Source: Candidatus Caldilinea saccharophila (GTDB taxonomy: Bacteria; Chloroflexota; Anaerolineae; Caldilineales; Caldilineaceae). Taken from it: 64,000 nt of DNA. A program made the translations under genes and the position numbers. Below, piece by piece: positions 12,188 through 23,361 of this stretch (positions are counted from its first letter, which is position 1; each line of letters begins with the position of its first letter). The stretch covers positions 7,471-71,470 of the forward strand of contig JADJVW010000060.1 of assembly GCA_016710365.1 (NCBI GenBank). The letters run 5' to 3'. The notes beneath the pieces are model-generated. The model saw nothing but the letters and a program-made list of their open reading frames with translations, was not told the DNA's origin and ran no database searches.

Positions 12188-12844
12188 CTATTCTGGTTGA
12201 ATCAGCCCGCGCCTGATGGCGTACTTCACCAACTCCACCCGGCTGTGAACGTCCAACTTGCGCATGATATTCTCGCGGTGACGCTCGACCGTCTTGACGC
12301 TGATCACCAGTTCCTCGGCGATCTCGCGGCTGGTGCTCCCTTCGGCGATCAGCGTCAGCACCTCGATCTCGCGCGCGGTCAGGCCGTCATCCTCGCTGGT
12401 GGCCGTCAGCTTTTGCTCGGCAATATCCTTCATCAAGAAACGCGCCAGCGACGAATAGAGGAAGACATTGCCCTCCGCCACGACCCGGATGGCGGCGACG
12501 AGGTCGTCGGGCGCCGCGCGTTTGGGGATGTAGCCGGACGCACCCGCGTTGAGCATCGCAAAGAAATATTGTTCGTCTTCGTGCATGGTGAGCGCCAGCA
12601 CCGCGGTCTCCGGGCTGTTTGCCTTGATCTGGCGCGTCGCTTCGATGCCATTCATGCCCGGCATAGCGACATCCATGATCACCACGTCGGGATGCAACTT
12701 CTGCACCGCGACAATGGCTTCGGCGCCGCTGTCCACCTCGCCAACCACCTGCATGTCAGGTTCGGACTGGAAAAGCATGCGCAGCCCCGTGCGCACAATC
12801 GGATGGTCGTCGACGAGCAGCAGATGCAACGGTCGATCAGCCAT
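12188..12844 (-). CDS. NarL/DegU-type response regulator
   Basis: 218-aa two-component regulator. The receiver domain (MADRPLHLLLVDDHP.., phosphorylated Asp in 'VVIMDVAMPGMNG', switch residues in 'LALTMHEDEQ', Lys in 'YIPKRAAPDD') precedes a LuxR/GerE helix-turn-helix ('LTAREIEVLTLIAEGSTSRE', 'VISVKTVERHRENIMRKL'). The start at 12844 overlaps the kinase stop by 8 bases; the frame is open further upstream, but those residues are not receiver sequence. Transcribed with and downstream of the histidine kinase. Targets are unknown; the adjacent electron-transfer module is a candidate. Confidence 0.93.
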   Translation of the reverse strand: MADRPLHLLLVDDHPIVRTGLRMLFQSEPDMQVVGEVDSGAEAIVAVQKLHPDVVIMDVAMPGMNGIEATRQIKANSPETAVLALTMHEDEQYFFAMLNAGASGYIPKRAAPDDLVAAIRVVAEGNVFLYSSLARFLMKDIAEQKLTATSEDDGLTAREIEVLTLIAEGSTSREIAEELVISVKTVERHRENIMRKLDVHSRVELVKYAIRRGLIQPE

Positions 12845-14984
12845 AGACGCGGGTCTCCTCGCTGGGTAAGATGAGGCGATCATGATTGACGGGCGCCGTG
12901 ACGTGCACCCGCGTGCCTGCACCGGGCGCGGTGTCGATGATGCAATGGCCACCTAGAAGCAGCGCTCGTTCGCGCATCCCCACGACGCCCCACCCAACCA
13001 TCGGCTGGCCGGCGAGGCGGCTGGGCAACGTTGGGTCAAACCCGCACCCATTGTCAGCGACTTCCAGTTCGACCTGCTCGTCACCCACTTTGAGACAGAC
13101 GCTGACCTGTGTGGCTTGCGTGTGTTTGGCAACGTTGGTCAGCGACTCCTGTGCGATGCGGTAGAGCACAGTCCGGTAATTGGGCGGCAGGCGGCTGTCG
13201 TCGCCCTCAACGCGGAAGGTGGCGTCGATGTCACGCCGCCGCGCGTAGCTCTGCACGTACCAGCGCAACGCCGCCGCCAATCCCAGTTCGTCAAGCTGCG
13301 GCGGACGCAAATCGCTGATGATGTGGTGGAGTTCGCCGAGTGCGTTCTGCGCAAAGGAACGCAGTTCACGCACCTGGTTCACTAGCGGCGCCAGGGTCGG
13401 ATCGCACGCGGATTGGGCCAGTCGCGTCTCTACCCCGCGCAGACCCAGCCCCACCGCGGTCAGCGACTGGCCGGTGGCGTCGTGCAACTCGCGGGCGATG
13501 CGCTGGCGCTCAGACTCCTGCGCACTGACGACCTGGCGCAACATCTCCCCCAGCACCTGTTCGTGACGCTGCGCTTCGGCGGTGAGCAGTGCGTTCTCGA
13601 TCGAGACGCCCAATTGTTGCGCTACACCTGCCATCAGCGCCATTTCGGCCGGCGCCGGCCGGTAGCGGATCGGCGAAAGACGCACCAGCGCAATGCTGCC
13701 GTAGGCGTGATGATGCGCCGTCACCGGATAGCTGATCATGGTGGTGGGCGCGCCGTGGGCGCGACATTTGTGCTGAGGGTCGTTCGCCTCCGCCTCGACG
13801 TCAAACTGGATCACAGCACCGTCCGCGTGACGGCACACCGCCAGCCCTTTCGATGCGCAAACGCGCCCGAGTTCGACGGCCTGGGCATAGATCGCGCTGT
13901 CGCCGTCGGCGTCGATCGCGTCAAAGCCTGTCACCCCCATCACCGCCTCGCTGCGCCCATCCCACCGGCTGATCAGCACCAACCCCGCGTCGGCAAAAGG
14001 CAGCGCCTCGATAATACGCGTCATCGCCTGCCACAACCGCGTTTCCAACCCATCAGGCATATCGAGCAGGTTGGAGACATCGAGCAGCAGAGAAAGTTTG
14101 TGCGCGGCCAGACGCAGCTCGTCGTTCATGGTCTCCATGGCGACCATCGTGCGGCGTTCGGCATCCAGTGCGCCTTGTTGCGCAATCATTCGCGCGTGAT
14201 CGGCGCGTTCGAGGCGCCGATTATGCTCGACGGCAAAGGCGTTCATCATGCGGATGAGAAAGACTGTCAACGCCACCGCCATCACCGCGCGGAAGAGCTG
14301 CACCGGGATGCCGAACCACAAGATAAATTGTTCGCTGCTTAGGTGAGCAGTCCACGGCAGCGCGCTGGGTTTCAGAAAGAGCTGGCCGACGACGCCGTAG
14401 AGCAGCAGCGCCGCGGCCGCGGAGACCATGTCTCGGCCAAATTGCGAGAGATCCATGAGGCGCAGCACGCGCTGTTCGCGCATCAATGCCCAGGCTGCCA
14501 GCGCCGCGCCAGGCATCGCCAATAAATAGCGCGCCAGGCCATCAGCAATCGCCACCGTTTCGAGAGGCGGCGTCTGGACGATGCGCGCATAGACGAGACT
14601 CACGCTGACCCAGAGCACCACCAACACGGCTACTGGCGCGTAGATGCGCCGGCGCGGTGTGGCAGCCGGCATCAGCAACTGGACGGCAAAACAGAGCAGC
14701 ATCGCAAACGAAGCCACCAGCAGGAAAAGCCGGGCAAGCTCGGCGGGAAGGCTGGGCGCGTACTGGCGGGTTTCCAGCGCGATCCGCTCACCCATCTCGT
14801 ACCATTCATGCGCACCGTGCAACAATCCAAAGGCTGCCATACAAGGAATCGCCCGCGCAAAGCGCAGCCGCGAGGTGTGGCGCGCAGTCAGCGCCAGCGC
14901 CAATCCCATCGTAAAAAAGGCGAGGCCATAGAAAAAATAAACGGCGATCATGTTGCGCATGAAGAAGTCGGTGATTGCCTGCAT
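12837..14984 (-). CDS. Membrane histidine kinase, NarX/DegS type (HisKA_3)
   Basis: 715-aa sensor. The N-terminal 250 residues contain about seven membrane helices of no named sensor family that I recognise. A short coiled linker (about 255-295) and a GAF-like domain (about 300-465) follow, then HisKA_3 with the phospho-accepting His in 'ARELHDATGQSLTAVGLGLR', and an HATPase domain ('ESLTNVAKHTQATQV', 'VADNGCGFDP', 'GWGVVGMRERALLLGG'). Cognate regulator encoded immediately downstream with an 8-base overlap. The stimulus is not visible from sequence; the multi-span N-terminus suggests a membrane-associated signal. Confidence 0.92.
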   Translation of the reverse strand: MQAITDFFMRNMIAVYFFYGLAFFTMGLALALTARHTSRLRFARAIPCMAAFGLLHGAHEWYEMGERIALETRQYAPSLPAELARLFLLVASFAMLLCFAVQLLMPAATPRRRIYAPVAVLVVLWVSVSLVYARIVQTPPLETVAIADGLARYLLAMPGAALAAWALMREQRVLRLMDLSQFGRDMVSAAAALLLYGVVGQLFLKPSALPWTAHLSSEQFILWFGIPVQLFRAVMAVALTVFLIRMMNAFAVEHNRRLERADHARMIAQQGALDAERRTMVAMETMNDELRLAAHKLSLLLDVSNLLDMPDGLETRLWQAMTRIIEALPFADAGLVLISRWDGRSEAVMGVTGFDAIDADGDSAIYAQAVELGRVCASKGLAVCRHADGAVIQFDVEAEANDPQHKCRAHGAPTTMISYPVTAHHHAYGSIALVRLSPIRYRPAPAEMALMAGVAQQLGVSIENALLTAEAQRHEQVLGEMLRQVVSAQESERQRIARELHDATGQSLTAVGLGLRGVETRLAQSACDPTLAPLVNQVRELRSFAQNALGELHHIISDLRPPQLDELGLAAALRWYVQSYARRRDIDATFRVEGDDSRLPPNYRTVLYRIAQESLTNVAKHTQATQVSVCLKVGDEQVELEVADNGCGFDPTLPSRLAGQPMVGWGVVGMRERALLLGGHCIIDTAPGAGTRVHVTAPVNHDRLILPSEETRVYG

Positions 14985-14993
14985 GTGCGTGGC

Positions 14994-15455
14994 TTATCCT
15001 TCTGGACGCCTTCCTACCAATCCGGTGCTTTCCATTGTCATCACCAATTCGCCGGCCTGGTTCGTCACCTCGGTGCGCATTTTGACGGCGCCGCGGTCGG
15101 GTTTGCTCTGAGACGCGCGCGTTTCCAGTACGACGATGCGCGCCGAAATCGTGTCTCCCGGCCGCACGGGGTGCAACCAGCGAATCTGTTCGACGCCGGG
15201 AGACCCCAGGCTGGCCGCGCGGCTCAGAAAACTGTCGACCATCAGTCGCATGGTCAATGCACAGGTGTGCCAGCCGCTGGCGATCAGCCCGCCAAAGATC
15301 GATGCTTCCGCGGCCACCGGGTCGATATGAAAGGGCTGCGGGTCATATTCGCGGCCAAAGTCGAGAATCTCTTCCTCCGTCACGGTGCGGCTTCCCAATT
15401 CGAGGACAGCGCCCGGCTCGACGCTTTCAAAGAAATATTGGATCGTCGTCATCAT
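14994..15455 (-). CDS. MaoC-like hot-dog fold dehydratase
   Basis: 153-aa protein of the MaoC/(R)-enoyl-CoA hydratase family. The hydratase motif 'FGREYDPQPFHIDPVAAE' carries the usual catalytic Asp and His, followed by 'FGGLIASGWHTCALTMRLM' and 'RWLHPVRPGDTI'. The ATG at 15455 is the first of two consecutive Met codons. The same frame stays open far upstream, antisense to the mannosidase gene, but that part is not protein-like. Substrate unknown; stand-alone members act on enoyl-CoA or acyl-ACP thioesters. Divergent from the mannosidase gene. Confidence 0.88.
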   Translation of the reverse strand: MMTTIQYFFESVEPGAVLELGSRTVTEEEILDFGREYDPQPFHIDPVAAEASIFGGLIASGWHTCALTMRLMVDSFLSRAASLGSPGVEQIRWLHPVRPGDTISARIVVLETRASQSKPDRGAVKMRTEVTNQAGELVMTMESTGLVGRRPEG

Positions 15456-15623
15456 GCAATGCCTTTCGGTGCTTTGCCAACGGGGTGTGGTGATTGTCCT
15501 AGTGTAACCCAACTCCTCAACTTCTGCTATCATCTTCGATGTAATACAGAGACATCGTGGTCTGTGTAAGCTTCCTTCTGACAAGCCTAATGCTGAGCGA
15601 TTTGAAAGGATAAGCTGTTTATT

Positions 15624-18098
15624 ATGTCGAAAACCGTCGTACACATGATCGGCCAGGCGCATCTCGACCCCGTCTGGCTGTGGCGCTGGACCGAGGGCCG
15701 CGCCGAGGCGTTGGGCACAAGCCAGTCCGCCGTCGACCGTCTGGCGGAATATCCAGACTTTCACTTCACACGCGGCGAGTCGCAGGTCTACGCCTGGATC
15801 GAGGCGGAAAATCCGGCGCTCTTTGCGCAGATTCAGCAGTTGATCGCCGATGGGCGCTGGCATGTCGTCAACGGCATGGTGATCCAGCCCGACATGAACC
15901 TGCCCAGCGGCGAGTCTTTTGTGCGCCAGGTGCTGCTTGGCAAACGTTACATGCGCCAGCAACTTGGCGTCGAGCCCACTATCGCCTACTGCGTCGATTC
16001 GTTCGGTCACGCGGGCACGCTGCCGCAGATCCTGCGTAAATGCGGCTTCGACGGCTTCGTCTTTATGCGCCCCGGCCCGCACGAGAAGGAGCTGCCCGCC
16101 AACGTCTTCTGGTGGCAGGGGCCGGACGGCAGCCGCATCCTCACCTTCCGCATTGCCGAGGCCTACACCACGCGCGGCGAGGAGCAGGAGGGACACATTC
16201 TGGCCGCGGTGGCCGCCAAGCCGGAGGTGCTCGACGCCACCATGTGCTTCTTTGGCGTGGGCAATCACGGCGGCGGGCCGACCAAGGCGCAGATCGAGAA
16301 CATCATGGCGCTGGCGAAGAAACATGGCGATGGAGAAACCGCGCTGGACATCCGCTTTAGCTGGCCGGACGCCTACTTTGACGCCATTCATGCGCAGGCG
16401 GCGGCGCTGCCTACCGTGGCCGACGAACTGCAATATCATGCGGTCGGCTGCTATTCGGTCAACAGCGCGCTCAAGCGCGCACATCGCCAGGCCGAGAACA
16501 GGCTGCTGCTGGCCGAGCGGCTGGGCGTCATGGCCAGGCTGTGGGCGGACAAGCCCACGCCGCAGACCAAACTGGATGAACTGTGGCGCACGCTCGCCTT
16601 CAACCAGTTCCACGATACGCTGGGCGGCTCCTCGCTCAAGGTGGCCGAGGACGACGCCATCGCCGAACTCACCGGGCTGGCCGCGGCCGCCGAGATGCTG
16701 GCCGACGACGCCGGTCGCGCCATCGCCAGCCGTATCGACGCCAGCGGACCGGGCGCGACCGTGGTGTTCTTCAACCCGGCCGCTCAGTCGGCGACGACTT
16801 CCCTGGAATATGAACCGTGGACCGGCTGGGAGCACTGGGACGAGCGCGGCTGGGGGCTGGTGGACGATGAGGGGCAGCCGGTCCTCTATCAGGATATCGA
16901 CCCCATCGAAGCGCTGAGCGAGCCAAAGGGCCGGATCCGTCGCCTGCTCTTCGCCACGACGCTGCCAGCCTGCGGCTATCGCCTTTTCCGCTTTGCGCCG
17001 GGGCTGCCGCGCGCGGATGCGCCCGTCAACACGCTGCGCGTGACGGAGACCGAGCTGGAAAACGAGCGGCTGCACATTCGCCTCGACCCGCAGAGCGGCG
17101 CTATCGTCTCCTGCCTTGACAAGCGCGCCGGGCTGGAGTTGGTGGGGCCGGGCGGCTGGAATGTGGGCGAGGTGATCGACGACCCCAGCGACACGTGGTC
17201 GCACGGGGTGCAGCGTTACGGTGCGGCGCTGGGAAGCTTTGGCGACGCCACCATCACCGTCGGCGAGCGCGGCCCGCTGCGCGTCTCGTTGCTGGTGGAA
17301 CGCAGCTATGGCGCCAGCCGCTGGCAGCAGCAGATTCTGCTCGGCCGCGGCGAAAGTGCGATCACCATCCGCAACTGGCTGACGTGGCTGGAGCCGTGGC
17401 GGCTGGTCAAGCTGAGCTGCGATGTCAACACGCCCGCGCCGCAGGCCGTGCACGACGTTCCCTTCGGCTGGCTGGAGCGCCCCTGCGACGGCCACGAAGT
17501 TCCCACACACATGTGGATGGATGTCAGCGGCCCGGCCGCGGAGGAGCGACAGATCGTCGGTCTGGGACTGCTCAACGACGGCAAGTATGGCTGCGACGTC
17601 AGCGGCAGCACGCTGCGGCTGACCGTGCTGCGCTGCGTACCCTACGCCTATCACGAGCCGCACCCCTTCGGCGCGCGCCAACGTTACGACTGGGTGGATC
17701 AGGGCAGCCAGGAATTCACCGTGGTTCTGCGCCCGCACGTGGGTGACTGGCGCGCAAGCGACATGGTGGCGCGCGCGCGGGCGCTCAACCAGCCGCCGCT
17801 GCCCGTCACCATGCACAGCCATCCCGGCGACCTGCCGCGCCAGGCGGAGATGGCGTCGCTTGACAGCCGCGACGTCGAAGTGACCGCAATCAAAGCGGCG
17901 GAGGATGGTAACGGTTTCATCGTGCGCGTCGCCGATGTTCACGGCCGCGGCGCCGGCTTTACCCTGACCTGGCTGGGCCAGCCCTTTGCGCTGGAGGTGG
18001 CGCCCTTCGAGGTGGCGACGGTGCGGCTGAGCGAGCAGGCGGGTCAGTGGCGGATGCAGCAGTGCGACATGCTGGAGCGCACAGACGACTCCCTCTAA
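15624..18098 (+). CDS. GH38 alpha-mannosidase
   Basis: 824-aa cytoplasmic-type GH38 glycosidase (no signal peptide). Zinc ligands and nucleophile are visible: His13 and Asp15 in 'GQAHLDPVWLW', Asp125 in 'YCVDSFGHAG' (nucleophile and zinc ligand), and later 'FNQFHDTLGGSS'. The middle three-helix domain and C-terminal beta domains follow ('DLPRQAEMAS' near the end). Likely releases mannose from alpha-mannosides or processed glycans. Stands alone, divergent from the MaoC-like gene. Frame intact over the whole length, which supports good local sequence. Confidence 0.94.
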   Translation: MSKTVVHMIGQAHLDPVWLWRWTEGRAEALGTSQSAVDRLAEYPDFHFTRGESQVYAWIEAENPALFAQIQQLIADGRWHVVNGMVIQPDMNLPSGESFVRQVLLGKRYMRQQLGVEPTIAYCVDSFGHAGTLPQILRKCGFDGFVFMRPGPHEKELPANVFWWQGPDGSRILTFRIAEAYTTRGEEQEGHILAAVAAKPEVLDATMCFFGVGNHGGGPTKAQIENIMALAKKHGDGETALDIRFSWPDAYFDAIHAQAAALPTVADELQYHAVGCYSVNSALKRAHRQAENRLLLAERLGVMARLWADKPTPQTKLDELWRTLAFNQFHDTLGGSSLKVAEDDAIAELTGLAAAAEMLADDAGRAIASRIDASGPGATVVFFNPAAQSATTSLEYEPWTGWEHWDERGWGLVDDEGQPVLYQDIDPIEALSEPKGRIRRLLFATTLPACGYRLFRFAPGLPRADAPVNTLRVTETELENERLHIRLDPQSGAIVSCLDKRAGLELVGPGGWNVGEVIDDPSDTWSHGVQRYGAALGSFGDATITVGERGPLRVSLLVERSYGASRWQQQILLGRGESAITIRNWLTWLEPWRLVKLSCDVNTPAPQAVHDVPFGWLERPCDGHEVPTHMWMDVSGPAAEERQIVGLGLLNDGKYGCDVSGSTLRLTVLRCVPYAYHEPHPFGARQRYDWVDQGSQEFTVVLRPHVGDWRASDMVARARALNQPPLPVTMHSHPGDLPRQAEMASLDSRDVEVTAIKAAEDGNGFIVRVADVHGRGAGFTLTWLGQPFALEVAPFEVATVRLSEQAGQWRMQQCDMLERTDDSL

Positions 18099-18109
18099 AA
18101 CCGAAACAA

Positions 18110-18401
18110 TCCACAGATTTCACAGATAAAAAGCGGGGCGCGCTGTGCGAAAACAACTTTAACGCAGAGCCGCAAAGAGGCAGAGGCTTGCAGAGAAAAG
18201 CGGTTTTCATTGCTCGTTGTGCCCCAGCGGGGAATGGTCACTGCCTTGAAATCGGTCATTGCACAGGCTTTTTCAAAGTCTGTGCAATCTGTGTCATCTG
18301 TGGATAATCTGAGAAAGTCCAACGATAGTCGGCTCTGGCGGGCTTCCGCTGCCCCTCTTTGGTTTGATCCGCGTTGATCCGCCAAATCCGCGTGCTATGT
18401 T
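18110..18401. repeat. Composite of nested palindromic repeats between convergent genes
   Basis: Starts 11 bases after the mannosidase stop. Outer arms of the CACAGAT family are ATCCACAGATTTCACAGAT at 18109 and its complement (aatctgtgtcatctgtggat) at about 18285-18305. Between them lies a half element of the GCAGAGG family (ttaacgcagagccgcaaagaggcagag..., about 18157-18205), as if one element had entered another. A right half of the CGCGGAT family (gatccgcgttgatccgcc..atccgcgtg, about 18364-18398) completes the stretch up to the purA stop. Confidence 0.75.
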
Positions 18402-19673
<1,272 letters not shown>

Positions 19674-19723
19674 GGCGGTTTCTCCCCTCTAGGTAAATGA
19701 TTTCAAAAGATTTGGGTTTTCTA

Positions 19724-20474
19724 TTACTTCGCCGATTCCCCACCGTCCACCGTGAGCACGGCGCCGGTGACGAACGACGCCTCGTCCGAACAGAGAAACT
19801 GCGGCGCGGGCGATGTCATCGGGTTCGGCAAGCCGGCCGAGCGGAATCAGCGGCAACTGCGCCTCAAAAAATTCTGCCGGCATCGCGTCGAAGGCTGCGG
19901 TGTGGATCAGGCCGGGACGGATGACGTTGGAGCGGATGCCGTAGGGCGCCAGTTCGATGGCAAGCCGCCGGCTGAAAGCTTCCAGCGCCGCCTTGCTCGT
20001 CACATAGGCGATGTCGTCGAATTCGCCCACGACGACGCCGATGCTGCTGATGTGCAGCACACAGCCGCGCGTCTCGATCAGGTTGGCGCGCGCCGCCTGC
20101 ACCAGACCAAACGCCGCGTCCAGATTGACCGAGAGCACCTGCCGCCACAATTCGCTCGTCATCTCGTCGAGATCGAGGCCGGCCGAAATCGCAGCGTTGT
20201 TCACCAGGATATCCAGCCGGCCGAAGTGTTGGCCCACCTGGCGCACGATATTGGCAGCTTCGCTGGCGACATCGCCGCGAATCGGCAGCGCCTCATAGCC
20301 TGCCGCGCGCAGGGCGTCGGCGTGTTTCTGCACGACATGGCCGCGGCGCCCGCTGATCGCAACTGCCGCGCCTTCAGCCGCCAGACGCGCGGCAATAGCC
20401 GCGCCAATCCCCGTGCCGCCGCCGGTGACGAGGGCGACCTTGCCTGTAAATCTACGTTGCATCTCGGTGGACAC
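19724..20474 (-). CDS. Short-chain dehydrogenase/reductase between guaB and purA (frame broken near end)
   Basis: Classical SDR of about 250 aa: 'ALVTGGGTGIGAAIAARLA' cofactor site, 'NNAA', active-site Ser and YxxxK in 'YVTSKAALEAFSRRLAIEL', and 'IRPGLIHT'. A GTG start at 20474 is preferred because AGGAG lies 6 bases upstream; an in-frame ATG follows at 20462. The written frame turns to nonsense after 'AAVSL'; shifting one base near 19795 gives 'CSDEASFVTGAVLTVDGG' and a stop at 19724, the normal SDR ending. It starts 17 bases after guaB and ends 50 bases before purA. Substrate unknown. Confidence 0.85.
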
Positions 20475-20491
20475 CTTCTGCTCCTGTCAGG

Positions 20492-22051
20492 TCAACCCCT
20501 ACCAATCGACAACTGGTAATTGGGCGCCTCTTTGGTGATGATAATGCTGTGCGGATGGCTTTCCTGGAAGCTGGCGCGGCTGATGCGCTGAAAGCGCGCC
20601 TTGGCCCACAACTCGTGCAGATCGGCCGCGCCGACGTAGCCCATGCCGCTGCGCAGCCCGCCCATCAACTGAAAGACAAAATCCTTGAGCAGCCCCTTAT
20701 ACGGCACCTGCCCCTCGATGCCTTCGGGCACGCTCTTGCCGCTGATGTCGGGGCTGGCCGAATCGCTCTGCGCGGTCTGGTAGCGATCGCTGGCGCGACC
20801 TCTCATGGCGCTCATGCTGCCCATGCCGCGGTACTCCTTGAACGAACGCCCCTCGCGGATCACGATTTCGCCGGGCGATTCCTGCATGCCGGCCAGCAAG
20901 CTGCCCAACATGACTGCCGCGGCGCCGGCGGCCAGCGCTTTGGTGATGTCACCGCTGTAGCGAATGCCGCCGTCGGCCACCACGGTCACGCCATAGTCGC
21001 GCGCCGCGTCCGCGCACAACAGCACCGCGGTCAACTGTGGCATCCCGGCCCCGGCCACCACGCGCGTCGTACAGATGGAGCCGGCGCCCACGCCGATTTT
21101 CACGACCGAAGCGCCGGCGCCGGCGAGGTCGCGCACACCCTCACGCGTTACCACGTTGCCGGCGAGGATGGGAATATCGCCAAAGCGGCGCCGCAGCGCG
21201 CGGATCGTATCGACGACGCCTTTGCTGTGGCCGTGGGCCGTGTCGATGGCGATCGCATCCACGCCCGCCTCGATCACTGCTTCGGCGCGTTGGACGCCCT
21301 GCTCGCCCACGCCGACAGCCGCGGCGACTAGCAGCCGGCCGCGATCATCCTTGGCCGCATGTGGATAATCCAGCTTCTTGAGGATATCTTTGTAGGTGAT
21401 CAGACCGCGCAGATGCCCGGCGTCGTCGACCAGCGGCAGCTTTTCGATGCGATAGCGATGCAGGATCTCTTGCGCTTCCGCCAAGGTTGTGCCCAGCGGC
21501 GCGGTCACCAGCTTCTCGGCGACCATATATTCGCTGATCGGCCGCGCATCGTCGGTGGCAAACCGCACGTCGCGGTTGGTCAAAATGCCGACCAGGCGGC
21601 CGCCAGCATTGGTAATCGGCACGCCGCTGATCTTGTACTTTGCCATCAACTGCTCGGCCTCGCGCAACGTGGCTTCAGGCGGCAGCGTGATCGGGTCAAC
21701 GATCATGCCGCTTTCGCTGCGTTTGACTTTGTCGACCTCGGCCGCCTGCTCTGCGACCGTCAGATTGCGATGAATGACGCCCAACCCACCCTGGCGCGCC
21801 AGGGCAATCGCCAGCTCGCTTTCCGTCACAGTATCCATCGCCGCGCTAAGGACCGGGATGTGCAGCCGCAACTGGGGATGCAGCATGGTGCTGAGATCGA
21901 CTTGATTGGGCAAAGTCTCGGTGTAACCGGGAATCAACAACACATCGTCGAAGGTCAATGCCTCTACTTCGAGCCGTGCGAGCGTCTCGTCCACGGAATG
22001 CACGCCGTTGCGTACGTTTTCCATCCATACGGGCTGGGTCGATATAGTCAC
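20492..22051 (-). CDS. guaB: Inosine-5'-monophosphate dehydrogenase
   Basis: 519 aa from a GTG start at 22051, chosen because GGGAGG lies 6 bases before it; upstream codons in the open frame lack a ribosome site. Oxidises IMP to XMP with NAD, the first step to GMP. N-terminal catalytic segment, two CBS domains (about 118-228, 'MAKYKISGVPITNAGGRLVG', 'IEKLPLVDDAGHLRGLITYK'), catalytic loop 'GVGAGSICTTR' with Cys327, and flap 'EYRGMGSMSAM'. First gene of the purine cluster with the SDR and purA. Confidence 0.97.
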   Translation of the reverse strand: MTISTQPVWMENVRNGVHSVDETLARLEVEALTFDDVLLIPGYTETLPNQVDLSTMLHPQLRLHIPVLSAAMDTVTESELAIALARQGGLGVIHRNLTVAEQAAEVDKVKRSESGMIVDPITLPPEATLREAEQLMAKYKISGVPITNAGGRLVGILTNRDVRFATDDARPISEYMVAEKLVTAPLGTTLAEAQEILHRYRIEKLPLVDDAGHLRGLITYKDILKKLDYPHAAKDDRGRLLVAAAVGVGEQGVQRAEAVIEAGVDAIAIDTAHGHSKGVVDTIRALRRRFGDIPILAGNVVTREGVRDLAGAGASVVKIGVGAGSICTTRVVAGAGMPQLTAVLLCADAARDYGVTVVADGGIRYSGDITKALAAGAAAVMLGSLLAGMQESPGEIVIREGRSFKEYRGMGSMSAMRGRASDRYQTAQSDSASPDISGKSVPEGIEGQVPYKGLLKDFVFQLMGGLRSGMGYVGAADLHELWAKARFQRISRASFQESHPHSIIITKEAPNYQLSIGRG

Positions 22052-22253
22052 AGAATGCCTCCCTTGGAATCGAACCTGTCGTAAGGCCATTCTATCACCG
22101 CGAGAAGAACACAGCCAAGCAGCAGAGATGCTCAGGGCGCGTCCCGCATATCAACGCACACCGCCGATCTCGCCGCCTCATGGTATGCTGGAACAACTTT
22201 CCGGCCTGAAGCCAGCTTCAATTTCAATCAAATCAAACGCACAGGGGTGACTC

Positions 22254-23229
22254 ATGCAATACCGTAAATTGGGCGACACTGGTCTTGAAGTCTCGGCCGT
22301 TGGCTTTGGCGCCTGGGCGATCGGCGGCAGTTGGGGGCCGCAGAACGAACAGGACTCGCTGGCCGCCTTGCACCGCGCCATCGATCTCGGCGTCAACTTC
22401 ATCGACACCGCGGCCGGCTACGGCGACGGCAAGAGCGAGCGGCTGATCGGCCAGGTGCTGAAAGCGCGCCGCGAGACCGTCTACGTCGCCACCAAGACGC
22501 CGCCGCTGCCCGGCAATTGGCCGCCCAGCCCCTACGACCGCGTGGAAGATCGCTACCCAGAGCGCTATTTGCGCGAGAGCGTCGAGGAGCGGCTGCGCAA
22601 CTTGCAGACCGAGCGCATCGACCTGCTGCAACTGCACACCTGGACGCGGGCGTGGAACAAGGACCCGCGGCCCTTCGAGACGCTGCGCAAATTGCAAGCC
22701 GAAGGCAAAGATCGGCGCGGTGGGCGTCTCCACGCCGGAGCAGGATCAGAACAGCGTCATTGATCTGATGCAGCAGGGTTATGTCGATGCGGTGCAGGTG
22801 ATCTACAACATCTTCGAGCAGGAGCCGGCCGCCGAACTGCTGCCGACCGCCGAGGAGTATGGCGTCGGCATCCTGGTGCGTGTGGTCTTTGATGAGGGCG
22901 TGCTGACCGGCAAGTATACCGCCGACACGCGCTTTGCCGCCGACGACTTCCGCAACAACTACTTTGCCGGCGACCGCCTGGCGCGTGCGGTGGCGCGCGT
23001 CGACAAGATCAAGGAGGACGTGGCGCCCTATGCGCTGTCGATGCCGCAGGCGGCGCTGCAATTTGCGCTGGCGCATCCAGGTGTGAGCACCGTGATCCCC
23101 GGCATTCGCAGCGTCTATCAGGCCGAGGCCAACGCCGCAGCCGCCGACGCCGACCCGCTGCCCCAAGCGCTGCTGGAGAAATTGCGCCAGCACGCCTGGA
23201 TGCGCGGTTTCTGGTATGGAGGAAAATAG
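22254..23229 (+). CDS. Aldo/keto reductase (frame broken)
   Basis: About 324-aa NADPH-dependent aldo/keto reductase. 'QYRKLGDTGLEVSAVGFGAW' at the N-terminus, catalytic Asp/Tyr in 'NFIDTAAGYGDG', Lys in 'VATKT', His in 'LLQLHTWTR', and a C-terminal cofactor segment 'VSTVIPGIRSVYQ'. AGGGG lies 6 bases before the ATG. The first frame loses homology after 'KLQAEGK' (about 22710) and a second frame continues with 'VGVSTPEQDQNSVIDLMQQG' to the stop at 23229, so one base is probably missing or extra. Physiological substrate unknown. Confidence 0.88.
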
Positions 23230-23242
23230 CTGAGCCCAGGCA

Positions 23243-23279
23243 GGTGGGCTGGCAGATCAACCGGTGCTGCCAGCCCACC
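23243..23279. terminator. GC-rich hairpin between convergent genes
   Basis: Perfect 13-bp stem GGTGGGCTGGCAG / CTGCCAGCCCACC with an 11-base loop, 14 bases after the aldo/keto reductase stop. There is no T-run on either side. Probably a transcript end or stabilising stem serving both this gene and the convergent GH1 gene. Confidence 0.55.
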
Positions 23280-23361
23280 CCCGGTGATAGCAAATGCTTT
23301 GGCCTAAATCCGGCTTTGCTGTGCGGCAGGCGGCTCAATGAGATAATGGCGATTGGTCACG

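Noticed and set aside
14994..17942. A 982-codon open frame on the minus strand running from antisense of the mannosidase gene into the MaoC-like gene
   Set aside because: Only the last 153 codons look like a protein; the rest is a GC-rich antisense shadow of an intact, well-conserved GH38 gene.
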